NCBI GenBank assembly: GCA_035444405.1
Contig: DAOMOP010000010.1
Location: forward strand, 1 to 48,150
Length of the DNA stretch: 48,150 nt
DNA from: DAOMOP01 sp035444405
GTDB taxonomy: Bacteria > Pseudomonadota > Gammaproteobacteria > Burkholderiales > Rhodocyclaceae
Direction of reading: 5' to 3'
A program made the translations under genes and the position numbers. The first letter of the stretch is position 1. Every line of letters starts with the position of its first letter. The notes beneath the pieces were generated by a model. That model saw only the letters and a program-made list of their open reading frames with translations. It ran no database searches and was not told where the DNA came from. Below, one piece after another: positions 34,237-42,776 of the stretch.

Positions 34237-35303
34237 GAAGTGCTTCCGGCCTGGTTCTCGGGGGACGGCCAGGCCTTCAGCACCGCGGCGACGAGGGTCG
34301 CGAGCGGGATCGCGAAGAACACGCCCCAGAACCCCCAGATGCCGCCGAATACCAGCACTGCGACGATGATCGCGACCGGATGCAGGTCGACAACGCCCGA
34401 AAAAAGCAGCGGAACGAGTACGTTGCCATCCAGGAACTGGATCACGAGATAGGCGATCAGCACGTACCAGAATGTCGGCGCGACGCCGAACTCGAAGTAG
34501 GCGACCGCCGCCACCGGTACCGTCACGACGGCCGCGCCGATGTACGGCACGATTACCGACAGCCCGACCATCAGTGACAGCAGCATCGCGTAGGGCAGGC
34601 CGAGCAGCATGAAGACCACGAAGGTCACCACCCAGACGATCAGGATCTCCATGAACTTGCCGCGTACGTAGTTGCCGATGCCGGCATCGACGTCGGCCCA
34701 CACGCGATTGACGAGGGTGCGCTCACGCGGCAGGAACAGCAGCAGCCACGCGATGATCTTCTCCTTGTCCTTCAGCATGAAGAACACCAGCATCGGCACG
34801 AGCACCAGATAGACAATGAAGGTCATCAGGTGCACCGCCGAGGACAGCGACAACAGCACGATGCGCTGACCGAGCAAGGTGAGGTTCTGCCGGATCGAGA
34901 TCAGCAGGTCGTTGATCTGGGCTTCCGAGAAAATCTGCGGGTAGCGCTCGGGCAATTGCTGCAGCAACTCCTGGGTCTTGGTCGCTATCGTCGGCAACTC
35001 GCGCGCGAGCTGGGTCAGCTGTCCGGCCAGCAGCGGCATCAGCAGCAGCATCACGGCGGCAAACAGGGACAGAAACAGGCTGAAAACGACGATGACCGCC
35101 CAGGAGCGTCGCATATGCTGCCGTTCCAGCACGCGCACGGCCCCTTCGAGCAAGTAGGCGATGACCACGCTGGCGATCAGCGGGGCGAGCATGCGCCCGG
35201 CGAACATCACCAGCGCGACGCCGATCAGCAGTACCAGCGCGAGGATCACGACCTGCGGGTTGGAGAAGTGTCTGTCGAACCATTGGCGCAGATAGCGGAT
35301 CAT
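34233..35303 (-). CDS. AI-2E/PerM family transporter, second copy
   Basis: 356 residues, about eight hydrophobic segments and the soluble loop near residues 85-140 (TQLARELPTIATKTQELLQQ). The family signature LSVIVPYIGAAVVTVPVA and FLDGNVLVPLLFSGVVDLHP are present, as well as GIWGFWGVFFAIPLATLVAAV at the C-terminus. It differs strongly from the copy at 18743, so this is not a recent duplication. Divergent from the manC-like gene. Start ATG 35303; substrate unknown. Confidence 0.92.
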   Translation of the reverse strand: MIRYLRQWFDRHFSNPQVVILALVLLIGVALVMFAGRMLAPLIASVVIAYLLEGAVRVLERQHMRRSWAVIVVFSLFLSLFAAVMLLLMPLLAGQLTQLARELPTIATKTQELLQQLPERYPQIFSEAQINDLLISIRQNLTLLGQRIVLLSLSSAVHLMTFIVYLVLVPMLVFFMLKDKEKIIAWLLLFLPRERTLVNRVWADVDAGIGNYVRGKFMEILIVWVVTFVVFMLLGLPYAMLLSLMVGLSVIVPYIGAAVVTVPVAAVAYFEFGVAPTFWYVLIAYLVIQFLDGNVLVPLLFSGVVDLHPVAIIVAVLVFGGIWGFWGVFFAIPLATLVAAVLKAWPSPENQAGSTS

Positions 35304-35518
35304 CTCGTTCCGTACGTTTGGCGGCGGCGATGCCACCGGATCGCCTCGACCGAGGGGGTTGCGGATGTTCCCGAATTCTATACACCGATGGGCCGGTGTG
35401 TCCATCGCCGCGGGCGCGGCAGGGCGTCGCATGTGTCGGCCCTGCCTGCGCCGATGGAGCCGGGCCGCGATTTTGACGTATGCTTGCGGTCTGTTGATCG
35501 AATTCCCACCGACGTACC

Positions 35519-36988
35519 ATGACGAACCCCTCGCCTTGTCTCGCCCGGCTCCAGCCCGTGATTCTTTCCGGCGGGTCGGGAACGCGGCTGTGGCCGCTGT
35601 CGCGCGAGCAGTACCCGAAGCAGTTGCTGCCGCTGATCGGCAGTGACACCCTGCTGCAGGACACCGCCCTGCGCCTGCGGGGTTTCGCCGGAGCTGCCAC
35701 GGTCGATGACGAGGCGATCGTGGTGTGCAACGAGGAGTACCGCTTCATCACCGCCGAGCAGTTGCGTGCTGCCGGCTGCGCGAGCCGGCGCATCGTGCTC
35801 GAGCCGTGCGGACGCAACACCGCCCCGGCGCTGACGCTCGCCGCGCTGCTGGCCGGGCGCAACGGCGACGACCCGGTGTTGCTGGTGATGCCCGCCGATC
35901 ATGTGATTCGCGACCGCGACGCCTTTTACCGCGCCGTCGACGCCGGACTCGACGCGGCTTGCGACGGTGCGATGGTCACGTTCGGCATCGTTCCCGACCG
36001 CGCCGAAACCGGTTACGGCTACATCCGGGTGGGCGACGAGGTGATGGCGGGCGTGCATGCGCTGGCCGCCTTCGTCGAGAAGCCCGATGCGGCCACCGCC
36101 CAGGACTACGTCGAGAGTGGTGCCTACCTGTGGAACAGCGGCCTTTTCATGGTACGGGCTTCAGTCTGGTTGAAGGCGATCGCCGAGTTCGACGCCGCGA
36201 TCGCGCAGTCCTGCCGCTGCGCGATGGACGAGGCGGCGCAGGATGCCGATTTCGTCAGGGTCGCGCGCGAGCCGTTCGTCGCCTGCCCGTCGAACTCGAT
36301 CGACTATGCGGTCATGGAGAAGCTGGCCGAGTCGCACGCTGTCGACATCGTGCCGCGCGTGGTGCCGATGTCGGTGGGCTGGTCGGACGTGGGTGCGTGG
36401 GATGCGCTGTGGTCGCTGTCGGGCAAGGATGCGCAGGGCAATGCCGGGCGCGGGGACGCGTTGTTCGAAGACACCCGCAACACGCTGGTGCACGCGACCG
36501 ATCGCATGGTGGCATGTCTCGGGGTCGACGATCTGGTGGTCGTCGAGACGGCCGATGCGGTGATGGTGGCGCATCGCGAACGCACCCAGGACGTCAAGCG
36601 CATCGTCGCACGGCTCAAGGCCGAGGGACGCTCGCAGGTTGCCGCGCACCGCAAGATCCATCGACCGTGGGGATTCTACGATTCGATCGATGCCGGCGAA
36701 CGCTTCCAGGTCAAGCGCATCGTCGTCAAGCCCGGCGCCGCGCTGAGCCTGCAGATGCACCATCACCGCGCCGAGCACTGGATCGTCGTGCGCGGCACGG
36801 CCAAGGTCACGCGCGGCGACGAGAGCTTCCTGCTGTCGGAGAACCAGTCCACCTACATCCCGCTCGGCGTGACCCACCGGCTCGAGAACCCCGGCAAGCT
36901 GCCGCTCGAGATGATCGAGGTGCAGTCGGGGAGTTACCTCGGCGAGGACGACATCGTCCGCTTCGAGGACAGCTACGGGCGCGGCTGA
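35519..36988 (+). CDS. Bifunctional mannose-1-phosphate guanylyltransferase / mannose-6-phosphate isomerase (type II PMI)
   Basis: 489 residues, a usual ManC/AlgA length. N-terminal GMP transferase has the signature ILSGGSGTRLWPLSREQYPK (residues 15-34), LVMPADHVI, EKPDAATA and NSIDYAVMEK; the C-terminal cupin isomerase has KPGAALSLQMHHHRAEHWIV and LENPGKLPLEMIEVQSG with its metal-binding His. Makes GDP-mannose for exopolysaccharide, LPS or colanic-type polymers. No other sugar genes are nearby. ATG 35519. Confidence 0.94.
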   Translation: MTNPSPCLARLQPVILSGGSGTRLWPLSREQYPKQLLPLIGSDTLLQDTALRLRGFAGAATVDDEAIVVCNEEYRFITAEQLRAAGCASRRIVLEPCGRNTAPALTLAALLAGRNGDDPVLLVMPADHVIRDRDAFYRAVDAGLDAACDGAMVTFGIVPDRAETGYGYIRVGDEVMAGVHALAAFVEKPDAATAQDYVESGAYLWNSGLFMVRASVWLKAIAEFDAAIAQSCRCAMDEAAQDADFVRVAREPFVACPSNSIDYAVMEKLAESHAVDIVPRVVPMSVGWSDVGAWDALWSLSGKDAQGNAGRGDALFEDTRNTLVHATDRMVACLGVDDLVVVETADAVMVAHRERTQDVKRIVARLKAEGRSQVAAHRKIHRPWGFYDSIDAGERFQVKRIVVKPGAALSLQMHHHRAEHWIVVRGTAKVTRGDESFLLSENQSTYIPLGVTHRLENPGKLPLEMIEVQSGSYLGEDDIVRFEDSYGRG

Positions 36989-36992
36989 CCGG

Positions 36993-37020
36993 CGGCGGCG
37001 CTTGTCGCGGCGCGCCGCCG
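36993..37020. terminator. GC-only hairpin between convergent manC-like gene and bamD
   Basis: CGGCGGCGC (36993-37001) pairs with GCGCCGCCG (37012-37020), 10-nt loop, inside a 37-bp gap between the two stops. No T run follows on either strand. Confidence 0.45.
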
Positions 37021-37025
37021 TGCGC

Positions 37026-37823
37026 TCACCACAGCTGCCACCACGGCTTGTCGGTCGTCGGGCCGCCGGCGAAATAGACGCTGTCGGGGAAATTCAGCCG
37101 CAGCACGCGGTCCGCATCGTCGCGCAGCTCGGTCATGCCCAGCGCGTCGTAACTCTTGACGAGCAGGAACAGCGCCTCTTCGACCGCCGGCGAGTCGGGA
37201 TAGGTCGTGACCGCGGCGCGCGCCCGGTTGATCGCAGCCACGTAGGCGCCGCGGCGAAAGTAGTAGCGCGCGACGTGAACCTCGTGGGCCGCGAGCGAGT
37301 TGACCAGATACTGCATGCGCTGACGGGCGTCGTCGGCGTAGCGGCTGTCCGGAAAGCGGTTCACGAGCTCCTTGAAGGTGTCGAACGACTCCTGCGCACC
37401 CTTGGGGTCACGCTCGGCCATGTCCTGGTTCGCGACGCCGCCGAGCAGCCCGAGGTCTTCGTTGAAAGTCGCCAGCCCCTTCAGGTAGTAGGCGTAATCG
37501 ACGTGCGGGTGGTTCGGATACAGTCGGATGAAGCGGTCCGCGGCGGCGATCGCCAGCGCCGCTTCGTTCTGCTTGTAATGCGCGTAGGCGACTTCGATCT
37601 GCGCCTGCTGCGCGTAGCGTCCGTACGGGTAACGCGCCTCGAGGCGCTCGAACAGACGAATCGCGCGATCGAAGGCGCCCTCGTTCAGCGAGTCCTTGGC
37701 CTCGGTGTAGATCCGCTCGGCGCTCCAGCCCGCCGTCTCGTCGGCCTGATCGGGGGTCGCACCGCAGCCGCCGAGCAGCAGGGCGCCAATAACCGCTAAA
37801 CTTCGCAAGGTCAAACCAGCCAT
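37026..37823 (-). CDS. bamD: Outer membrane protein assembly factor BamD (lipoprotein)
   Basis: Essential BAM-complex lipoprotein that helps insert beta-barrel proteins. 265 residues from ATG 37823 (GTG 37832 also possible). Signal peptide with lipobox LGGC, C20 being the lipid-modified residue. Then five TPR-like repeats: AERIYTEAKDSLNEGAFDRA, RLFERLEARYPYGRYAQQAQ, AADRFIRLYPNHPHVDYAYY, FKELVNRFPDSRYADDARQR and a late INRARAAVTTYPDSPAVEEA. This corresponds to ComL/YfiO. Divergent from rluD, whose start is only 13 bp away. Confidence 0.95.
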   Translation of the reverse strand: MAGLTLRSLAVIGALLLGGCGATPDQADETAGWSAERIYTEAKDSLNEGAFDRAIRLFERLEARYPYGRYAQQAQIEVAYAHYKQNEAALAIAAADRFIRLYPNHPHVDYAYYLKGLATFNEDLGLLGGVANQDMAERDPKGAQESFDTFKELVNRFPDSRYADDARQRMQYLVNSLAAHEVHVARYYFRRGAYVAAINRARAAVTTYPDSPAVEEALFLLVKSYDALGMTELRDDADRVLRLNFPDSVYFAGGPTTDKPWWQLW

Positions 37824-37836
37824 TTCCAGCACTCGC

Positions 37837-38796
37837 GTGAATGAATCGCAAAATTATAGCCTACCGTCCGGACCTGCTCCGGATCCGCAACTGAGGATTC
37901 CCGACGAGTATGCCGGGCTGCGTCTCGATCAGGCGCTGGCGCGGCTGTTTCCGGCGCATTCGCGCAGCCGGCTGCAGGACTGGCTGAAGGCCGGCCTGGT
38001 CACGCTCGACGGCAGCCGGCGCGATGCGAAGCACAAGGTGTGGGGTGGCGAGGCCTTGCAGGTGGCCGAGCCGCCGCTGCCCGGGCAGACGGCCGAGCAG
38101 CCCGAGGACATCCCGCTCGCGATCGTGTTCGAGGACGAGGCGTTGCTCGTCATCGACAAGCCGGCAGGTCTCGTCGTACATCCGGGAAGCGGCAACTGGA
38201 GCGGCACGCTACTCAATGCGCTGCTGCATCATGCGCCGCAGCTCGCGGGCGTGCCACGTGCCGGGATTGTCCATCGCCTGGACAAGGACACGAGCGGCCT
38301 GATGGTGGTCGCCAAGACGCTGGAGGCCCAGACCGCGCTGATCCGGCAGATGCAGGCGCGCTCGGTGCACCGGCACTATCTCGCGCTCGTGCACGGGCAG
38401 GTGGCCGGCGCCGGGGTGGTCGATGCGCCGCTCGCGCGGCATCCCGTCCAGCGTACGCGCATGGCGGTGGTCGGCTCGGGCCGGCAGGCGGTGACGCATT
38501 ACCACGTGCGCGAGCGCTTTGCCGGTGCGACCCTGGTCGCGTGCCGGCTCGAGACCGGGCGCACGCATCAGATTCGTGTGCACATGGCGAGCATCGGCCA
38601 TCCGCTCGTTGGTGATGCGACCTATGGGCGGCGGCGCAGCGGGCACGCCGTCCTCGACCGGTTCGAACGGCAGGCCTTGCATGCCTTCCGGCTGGGACTC
38701 GATCATCCGGTCAGGGCTGCACCGCTCGCGTGGGAGTCGGATCTGCCGCCCGATTTCGCAGAGCTGCTCGCGACGTTGCGGGCCGAGGTTGCGTGA
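37837..38796 (+). CDS. rluD: 23S rRNA pseudouridine synthase RluD
   Basis: Forms pseudouridines at helix 69 of 23S rRNA. 319 residues. N-terminal S4 domain (YAGLRLDQALARLFPAHSRSR), catalytic HRLDKDTSG with D149, then GRTHQIRVHMASIGHPLVGD. No in-frame ATG precedes the S4 domain; GTG 37837 is the best start although no Shine-Dalgarno sequence is visible and it abuts bamD. Overlaps pgeF (TGATG at 38794-38798). bamD-rluD-pgeF is a conserved neighbourhood in Proteobacteria. Confidence 0.94.
   Translation: MNESQNYSLPSGPAPDPQLRIPDEYAGLRLDQALARLFPAHSRSRLQDWLKAGLVTLDGSRRDAKHKVWGGEALQVAEPPLPGQTAEQPEDIPLAIVFEDEALLVIDKPAGLVVHPGSGNWSGTLLNALLHHAPQLAGVPRAGIVHRLDKDTSGLMVVAKTLEAQTALIRQMQARSVHRHYLALVHGQVAGAGVVDAPLARHPVQRTRMAVVGSGRQAVTHYHVRERFAGATLVACRLETGRTHQIRVHMASIGHPLVGDATYGRRRSGHAVLDRFERQALHAFRLGLDHPVRAAPLAWESDLPPDFAELLATLRAEVA
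37853..37858 (-). promoter_or_regulatory. Perfect -10 of a probable bamD promoter, inside rluD codons
   Basis: TATAAT on the minus strand (37858-37853), about 30 nt before bamD ATG. The -35 region (around 37876-37881) does not match consensus. It overlaps codons 6-8 of rluD if rluD starts at GTG 37837. Confidence 0.45.
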
Positions 38797-39533
38797 TGGT
38801 GCATGCTGGCTGGATCACGCCGCAGTGGAGCGCGCCGGCGAACGTGCGCGCACTGGTCACGACGCGCCAGGGCGGCGTCAGCGAAGGCGCGTGGGCGAGC
38901 ATGAACCTGGGCCTGCACGTCGGCGACCGTCCCGAGGCGGTGCGGTGCAACCGTGCCCGATTGCGCGACTGCCTGCCGGCCGAGCCGGCATGGCTGGAAC
39001 AGGTGCACGGCACCCGTGTCGTCGACGCGGAAAGCGTCCATGCCCCGATAAGTGCGGACGCCAGTGTCGCCCGCCGGGCGGGCACCGTTTGCGCGGTGAT
39101 GACCGCCGATTGCCTGCCGGTGCTGCTGTGCGACACGGCGGGCAGTGTCGTCGCAGCGGCTCACGCCGGCTGGCGCGGACTGGCCGCCGGCGTGCTCGAG
39201 GCGACCGTCGCGCACATGCAGGTCGCACCGGCGACGGTCATCGCATGGCTCGGACCGGCGATCGGGCCGCAGGCTTTCGAGGTCGGCGAGGAGGTGCGGT
39301 CGACGTTCGTCGCGGCCGATGCAGCGGCCGCCCGTGCGTTCTTGCCGGCGGGCGGTCAGGGCAAGTGGCTTGCGGATCTCTATGTTCTCGCGCGACAGCG
39401 GCTTGCGCGGGTCGGCGTCTCTCGCGTGCATGGCGGGCAGTGGTGTACGCATGCCGACCCGGCACGCTTCTACTCGTACCGCCGTGATCGCGTTACCGGG
39501 CGTTTTGCGTCGCTGGTGTGGCGCAGCGACTGA
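38796..39533 (+). CDS. pgeF: Peptidoglycan editing factor PgeF (YfiH/DUF152, laccase-like)
   Basis: Purine-nucleoside-phosphorylase-like and polyphenol-oxidase-like fold; E. coli YfiH removes misincorporated L-Ser-containing cell-wall precursors. 245 residues. Metal-site residues H71 (QVHGTRVV), C106 (TADCLPVLL) and H123 (AAHAGWRG) are at the family positions, and the C-terminus FYSYRRDRVTGRFASLVW is conserved. ATG 38796 shares one base with the rluD stop TGA, so the pair is translationally coupled. Confidence 0.95.
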   Translation: MVHAGWITPQWSAPANVRALVTTRQGGVSEGAWASMNLGLHVGDRPEAVRCNRARLRDCLPAEPAWLEQVHGTRVVDAESVHAPISADASVARRAGTVCAVMTADCLPVLLCDTAGSVVAAAHAGWRGLAAGVLEATVAHMQVAPATVIAWLGPAIGPQAFEVGEEVRSTFVAADAAAARAFLPAGGQGKWLADLYVLARQRLARVGVSRVHGGQWCTHADPARFYSYRRDRVTGRFASLVWRSD

Positions 39534-39591
39534 TGCGGCGCTCGGACGGCGTGCCGACGACGCTGCAGTGCACCGATTGCATTCGAATCGG

Positions 39592-39816
39592 CTATTGATC
39601 CATCTTCGAATCGGTTCTATCGTTCGTACTTGTCGTGCCGCTCGGACTTCGTCGTGCGGCGTTGCGGCGACGCTGGGGCGTCCCGAACAGCCACAGGAAC
39701 AACGCCAACGGCCCGGCGCCGGCAAACAGAAAGGTCAGCACGCCGCCGACCACTGTCGTGTCGGCCAGTGAGACGAGCAGTACTACGTAGATCCATGCGA
39801 TCGCGATCAGATACAT
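39592..39816 (-). CDS. Small two-helix membrane protein, hypothetical
   Basis: 74 residues from ATG 39816. Two adjacent hydrophobic segments (IAIAWIYVVLLVSLA and VGGVLTFLFAGAGPLALFLW), then a basic/polar tail TPQRRRNAARRSPSG ending TNDRTDSKMDQ. I recall similar short proteins in Rhodocyclales without a function. The frame is open upstream to 40113 but that part is antisense to phaC. It accounts for most of the 407-bp space between pgeF and phaC, and is divergent from phaC. Confidence 0.6.
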   Translation of the reverse strand: MYLIAIAWIYVVLLVSLADTTVVGGVLTFLFAGAGPLALFLWLFGTPQRRRNAARRSPSGTTSTNDRTDSKMDQ

Positions 39817-39940
39817 GGCGTCAATTCTACGCGCACGCGCGTGATGTCGTCGCGGTGCGCTGGCCGCAGCCCATGGACGTCCCCACGAATTCCGACCGTA
39901 TGCGCCCACGGTCGCGCAGCTTTGCCTCAGGAGGGGGCTG

Positions 39941-41683
39941 ATGTCAGATTCGAACGACACGCACGCGAACGATCCGATGGCGGGAATGCTGCAGTTCGGC
40001 CAAGCAATGGCACAGAACTTTTTCGCAATGGTGGCTCGCCACCATGCCGCGATCGAGAACACCAGCGGGTCGCCGCTGCCACGTCTGCCGCTGCCGGAAT
40101 CGGAGCAATTCACGCGACTGCAGCAGGATTTCGCGCAACGTCATGCCAAGCTGTGGTCGTCCATGCTGCAGCGCAAACCCGGCGACAAGACTGCCCCCAT
40201 CGTCGTGGCCGAGCCGGGCGATCGGCGCTTTTCGGCTTCCGAGTGGGCCGAGAGCCCGTTCCACGACTATCTGCGCCAGGCATACCTGATCAATGCCGAA
40301 TTCCTGCGGCAGGTCGCCGACTCGCTGCCGATTGCCGACGGCAGGGCGAAATCCCGCCTGCAATTCCTGACGCGGCAGTATCTCGACGCACTCGCACCTT
40401 CCAATTTCGCGGCAACCAATCCGGAGTTCGTGCGACAGGCGCTCGATACGCGCGGCGAGAGCATCACGCGCGGCATCCAGAACCTGATCGCCGACCTCGA
40501 CAAGGGGCGCATCTCGATGACCGACGATGCGGCCTTCGAGGTCGGCCGCAATCTCGCGATCACACCCGGGGCGGTGATTTACGAGAACGAACTGATGCAG
40601 CTCATCCAGTATGCGCCGATGACCGAGCGCGTCGCGCAGAAGCCGCTGCTGATCGTGCCGCCGTGCATCAACAAGTTCTACATTCTCGACCTGCAGCCCG
40701 AGAATTCTCTGGTCCGCTTCATCGTCGAGCAGGGTTTCACGGTGTTCATGGTGTCGTGGAAGAATCCGGGGCCGAAGGAGTCGCACTTCGGCTGGGACGA
40801 CTATCTGGAGAAGGGGCCGCTCACCGCACTCGAGGTCGTTCGCGCCGTGACGCGGGTGAGCAAGCCCAACGTGCTCGGCTTTTGCGTCGGCGGAACGATT
40901 CTCGCATCGGCGCTGGCTGTCGCGCGTGCGCGCGGCGAGGATCCGGTCGAGAGTGTGACGCTGATGACGACGCTGCTCGATTTTGCCGAAGCCGGCGAGC
41001 TCGGTTGCCTCGTCGACGAGGCCAGCGTCGCCGCGCGCGAGGCCGCGATCGGAAAGGGCGGTCTGCTCAGGGGGCAGGAGCTGGCCAACGTGTTTTCCGC
41101 GCTACGCGCGAACGACCTGATATGGCAATATGTGGTTGGCAACTACCTCAAGGGTGGCAAACCGCAGCCTTTCGACCTGCTGTACTGGAACTCGGACAGC
41201 ACCAACCTTCCAGGGCCGTTTCTGACGTGGTACCTGCGCAACATGTACCTTGAGAACAACCTGCGCGTGCCGGGCAAGCTGAAGATGCTCGGCGTCAAGG
41301 TCGATCTGGGCAAGATCGATGTCCCGGCCTATCTGCTCGCCACTCGCGAGGATCACATCGTGCCGTGGAAGAGTGCCTATCATGCGCGGGCACTGCTCGG
41401 TGGCGAAACCGCCTTCGTGCTCGGCGCGAGCGGCCACATCGCCGGCGCGATCAACCCCGCGGCAAAAAACAGGCGAAGCTTCTGGACCGGATCGGCGAGC
41501 GTCGCCGATCCCGACGAATGGCTCGACGCGGCCGAAGAGCACAGGGGCAGCTGGTGGTGGCACTGGATCGAATGGCTCAGGGCGCGTGGCGGCAAACCGG
41601 TCGCGGCGCGCGGGCGACTGGGCAATACACGCCATTTTCCGCGCGAGCCGGCGCCGGGTCGGTACGTGAAGGAGAAATCGTGA
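39941..41683 (+). CDS. phaC: Class I poly(R)-hydroxyalkanoic acid synthase
   Basis: Polymerises (R)-3-hydroxyacyl-CoA (short chain) into storage polyester at the granule surface. 580 residues. The PhaC N-terminal domain (residues 70-240) precedes an alpha/beta-hydrolase core. Lipase-box-like GFCVGG carries nucleophile C315; D471 (REDHIVPW) and H499 (GASGHIAGAINP) complete the triad, close to the C319/D480/H508 of Cupriavidus. The WKNPGPKESHFGWDDYLEKG segment is class I-type. Strong Shine-Dalgarno AGGAGGGGG just upstream. Followed by two phaB genes; phaA is absent. Confidence 0.96.
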   Translation: MSDSNDTHANDPMAGMLQFGQAMAQNFFAMVARHHAAIENTSGSPLPRLPLPESEQFTRLQQDFAQRHAKLWSSMLQRKPGDKTAPIVVAEPGDRRFSASEWAESPFHDYLRQAYLINAEFLRQVADSLPIADGRAKSRLQFLTRQYLDALAPSNFAATNPEFVRQALDTRGESITRGIQNLIADLDKGRISMTDDAAFEVGRNLAITPGAVIYENELMQLIQYAPMTERVAQKPLLIVPPCINKFYILDLQPENSLVRFIVEQGFTVFMVSWKNPGPKESHFGWDDYLEKGPLTALEVVRAVTRVSKPNVLGFCVGGTILASALAVARARGEDPVESVTLMTTLLDFAEAGELGCLVDEASVAAREAAIGKGGLLRGQELANVFSALRANDLIWQYVVGNYLKGGKPQPFDLLYWNSDSTNLPGPFLTWYLRNMYLENNLRVPGKLKMLGVKVDLGKIDVPAYLLATREDHIVPWKSAYHARALLGGETAFVLGASGHIAGAINPAAKNRRSFWTGSASVADPDEWLDAAEEHRGSWWWHWIEWLRARGGKPVAARGRLGNTRHFPREPAPGRYVKEKS

Positions 41684-41810
41684 TCCGGTGCGCCCCGGCT
41701 CGCGCGCAGCGCGGCGGTCGAATGCATCGGCGAGTGGCAGCGGTTACGGGGGGCGCTGTCGCGCGTGAACAAACACCCTTCGAGAGATGAATCGGGAGAG
41801 GAGTAACAAC

Positions 41811-42551
41811 ATGACAAGAGTAGCGCTGGTAACTGGCGGTATGGGCGGGCTCGGCGAAGCGATCTGCATCAAGCTCGCGGCACTCGGCTACAAGGTCGTC
41901 ACGACCCATTCGCCGGGCAATACCAAGGCCGAGGAATGGCTCAAGAACATGCAGAACATGGGCTACGGCTTCAGAGCGTTTCCGTGCGACGTGGCCGACT
42001 TCGACTCGTCCAAGACGTGTGTCGACACGGTCACGAAGGAAGTCGGGCCGGTCGACGTGCTGGTCAACAATGCGGGCATCACCCGCGACATGACCTTCAA
42101 AAAAATGACCAAGGCCGACTGGGACGCGGTGATCAGTACCAACCTCGACAGTGTGTTCAACATGACCAAACAGGTCATGGACGGCATGGTCGAGCGCAAG
42201 TGGGGGCGCATCATCAACGTGTCGTCGGTCAACGGCCAGAAGGGCGCGTTCGGGCAGACCAACTATTCGGCGGCGAAGGCCGGCATGCACGGTTTCACCA
42301 AGGCGCTGGCCCTCGAGGTCGCGCGCAATGGCGTCACCGTCAACACGATTTCGCCGGGTTACATCGGAACCAAGATGGTGACCGCGATCCCGCAGGAGAT
42401 CCTCGACTCGAAGATTCTGCCCCAGATTCCGGTCGGTCGCCTTGGCAAGCCGGAAGAGATCGCCGGACTGGTTGCCTACCTGTCCTCGGAGGAGGCGGCG
42501 TTCGTGACCGGCGCCAACATTTCCATCAACGGCGGCCAGCACATGTTCTGA
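41811..42551 (+). CDS. phaB: Acetoacetyl-CoA reductase, first copy
   Basis: NADPH-dependent SDR making (R)-3-hydroxybutyryl-CoA for PhaC. 246 residues. TGGMGGLGEAI coenzyme loop, NNAGITRD, catalytic Ser in INVSSVNGQKGAFGQ, YxxxK as NYSAAKAG, and C-terminal GANISINGGQHMF. Good Shine-Dalgarno GGGAGAGGAG at 41794-41803. 127 bp after phaC; an intrinsic terminator closes it. Confidence 0.94.
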   Translation: MTRVALVTGGMGGLGEAICIKLAALGYKVVTTHSPGNTKAEEWLKNMQNMGYGFRAFPCDVADFDSSKTCVDTVTKEVGPVDVLVNNAGITRDMTFKKMTKADWDAVISTNLDSVFNMTKQVMDGMVERKWGRIINVSSVNGQKGAFGQTNYSAAKAGMHGFTKALALEVARNGVTVNTISPGYIGTKMVTAIPQEILDSKILPQIPVGRLGKPEEIAGLVAYLSSEEAAFVTGANISINGGQHMF

Positions 42552-42578
42552 TCGTTGCGCATGCGCTCGCGCGTCGGG

Positions 42579-42612
42579 ACGGCGCTCCAAGGGACGGGGC
42601 GCCGTTTTTTTT
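42579..42612 (+). terminator. Intrinsic terminator after the first phaB
   Basis: ACGGCGC (42579-42585) pairs with GCGCCGT (42599-42605), 13-nt loop, followed by a T8 run at 42605-42612, 27 bp after the phaB stop. Canonical, and separates phaC-phaB from the second phaB. Confidence 0.85.
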
Positions 42613-42623
42613 GCGAAGTGCTA

Positions 42624-42660
42624 TTGCATTGCAGCATCAATACCCGAAAGTCGGTATAAT
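42624..42660 (+). promoter_or_regulatory. Promoter of second phaB with a TGC-rich operator-like motif
   Basis: Perfect -10 TATAAT at 42655-42660. No good -35 at 17 nt; in its place lies TTGCATTGCAGCA (42624-42636). TGC-rich sites of this kind are bound by PhaR in related bacteria, so a PhaR operator is plausible; that is inference. Leader to the ATG is about 110 nt. Confidence 0.5.
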
Positions 42661-42776
42661 CGTGCGTGCAAGCGCCTGCTGGGGCCACTGCCGAGCGCTT
42701 GCACAGGATGGCTGTGGTGACAATGTCGCGTCGCAGCAGGCCATCACGATCAAATCTGCTGCAGAAGGATCTGAAA

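Noticed and set aside
40000..41300. 470-codon frame overlapping phaC in another plus frame
   Set aside because: Shadow of phaC; phaC has the full catalytic triad.
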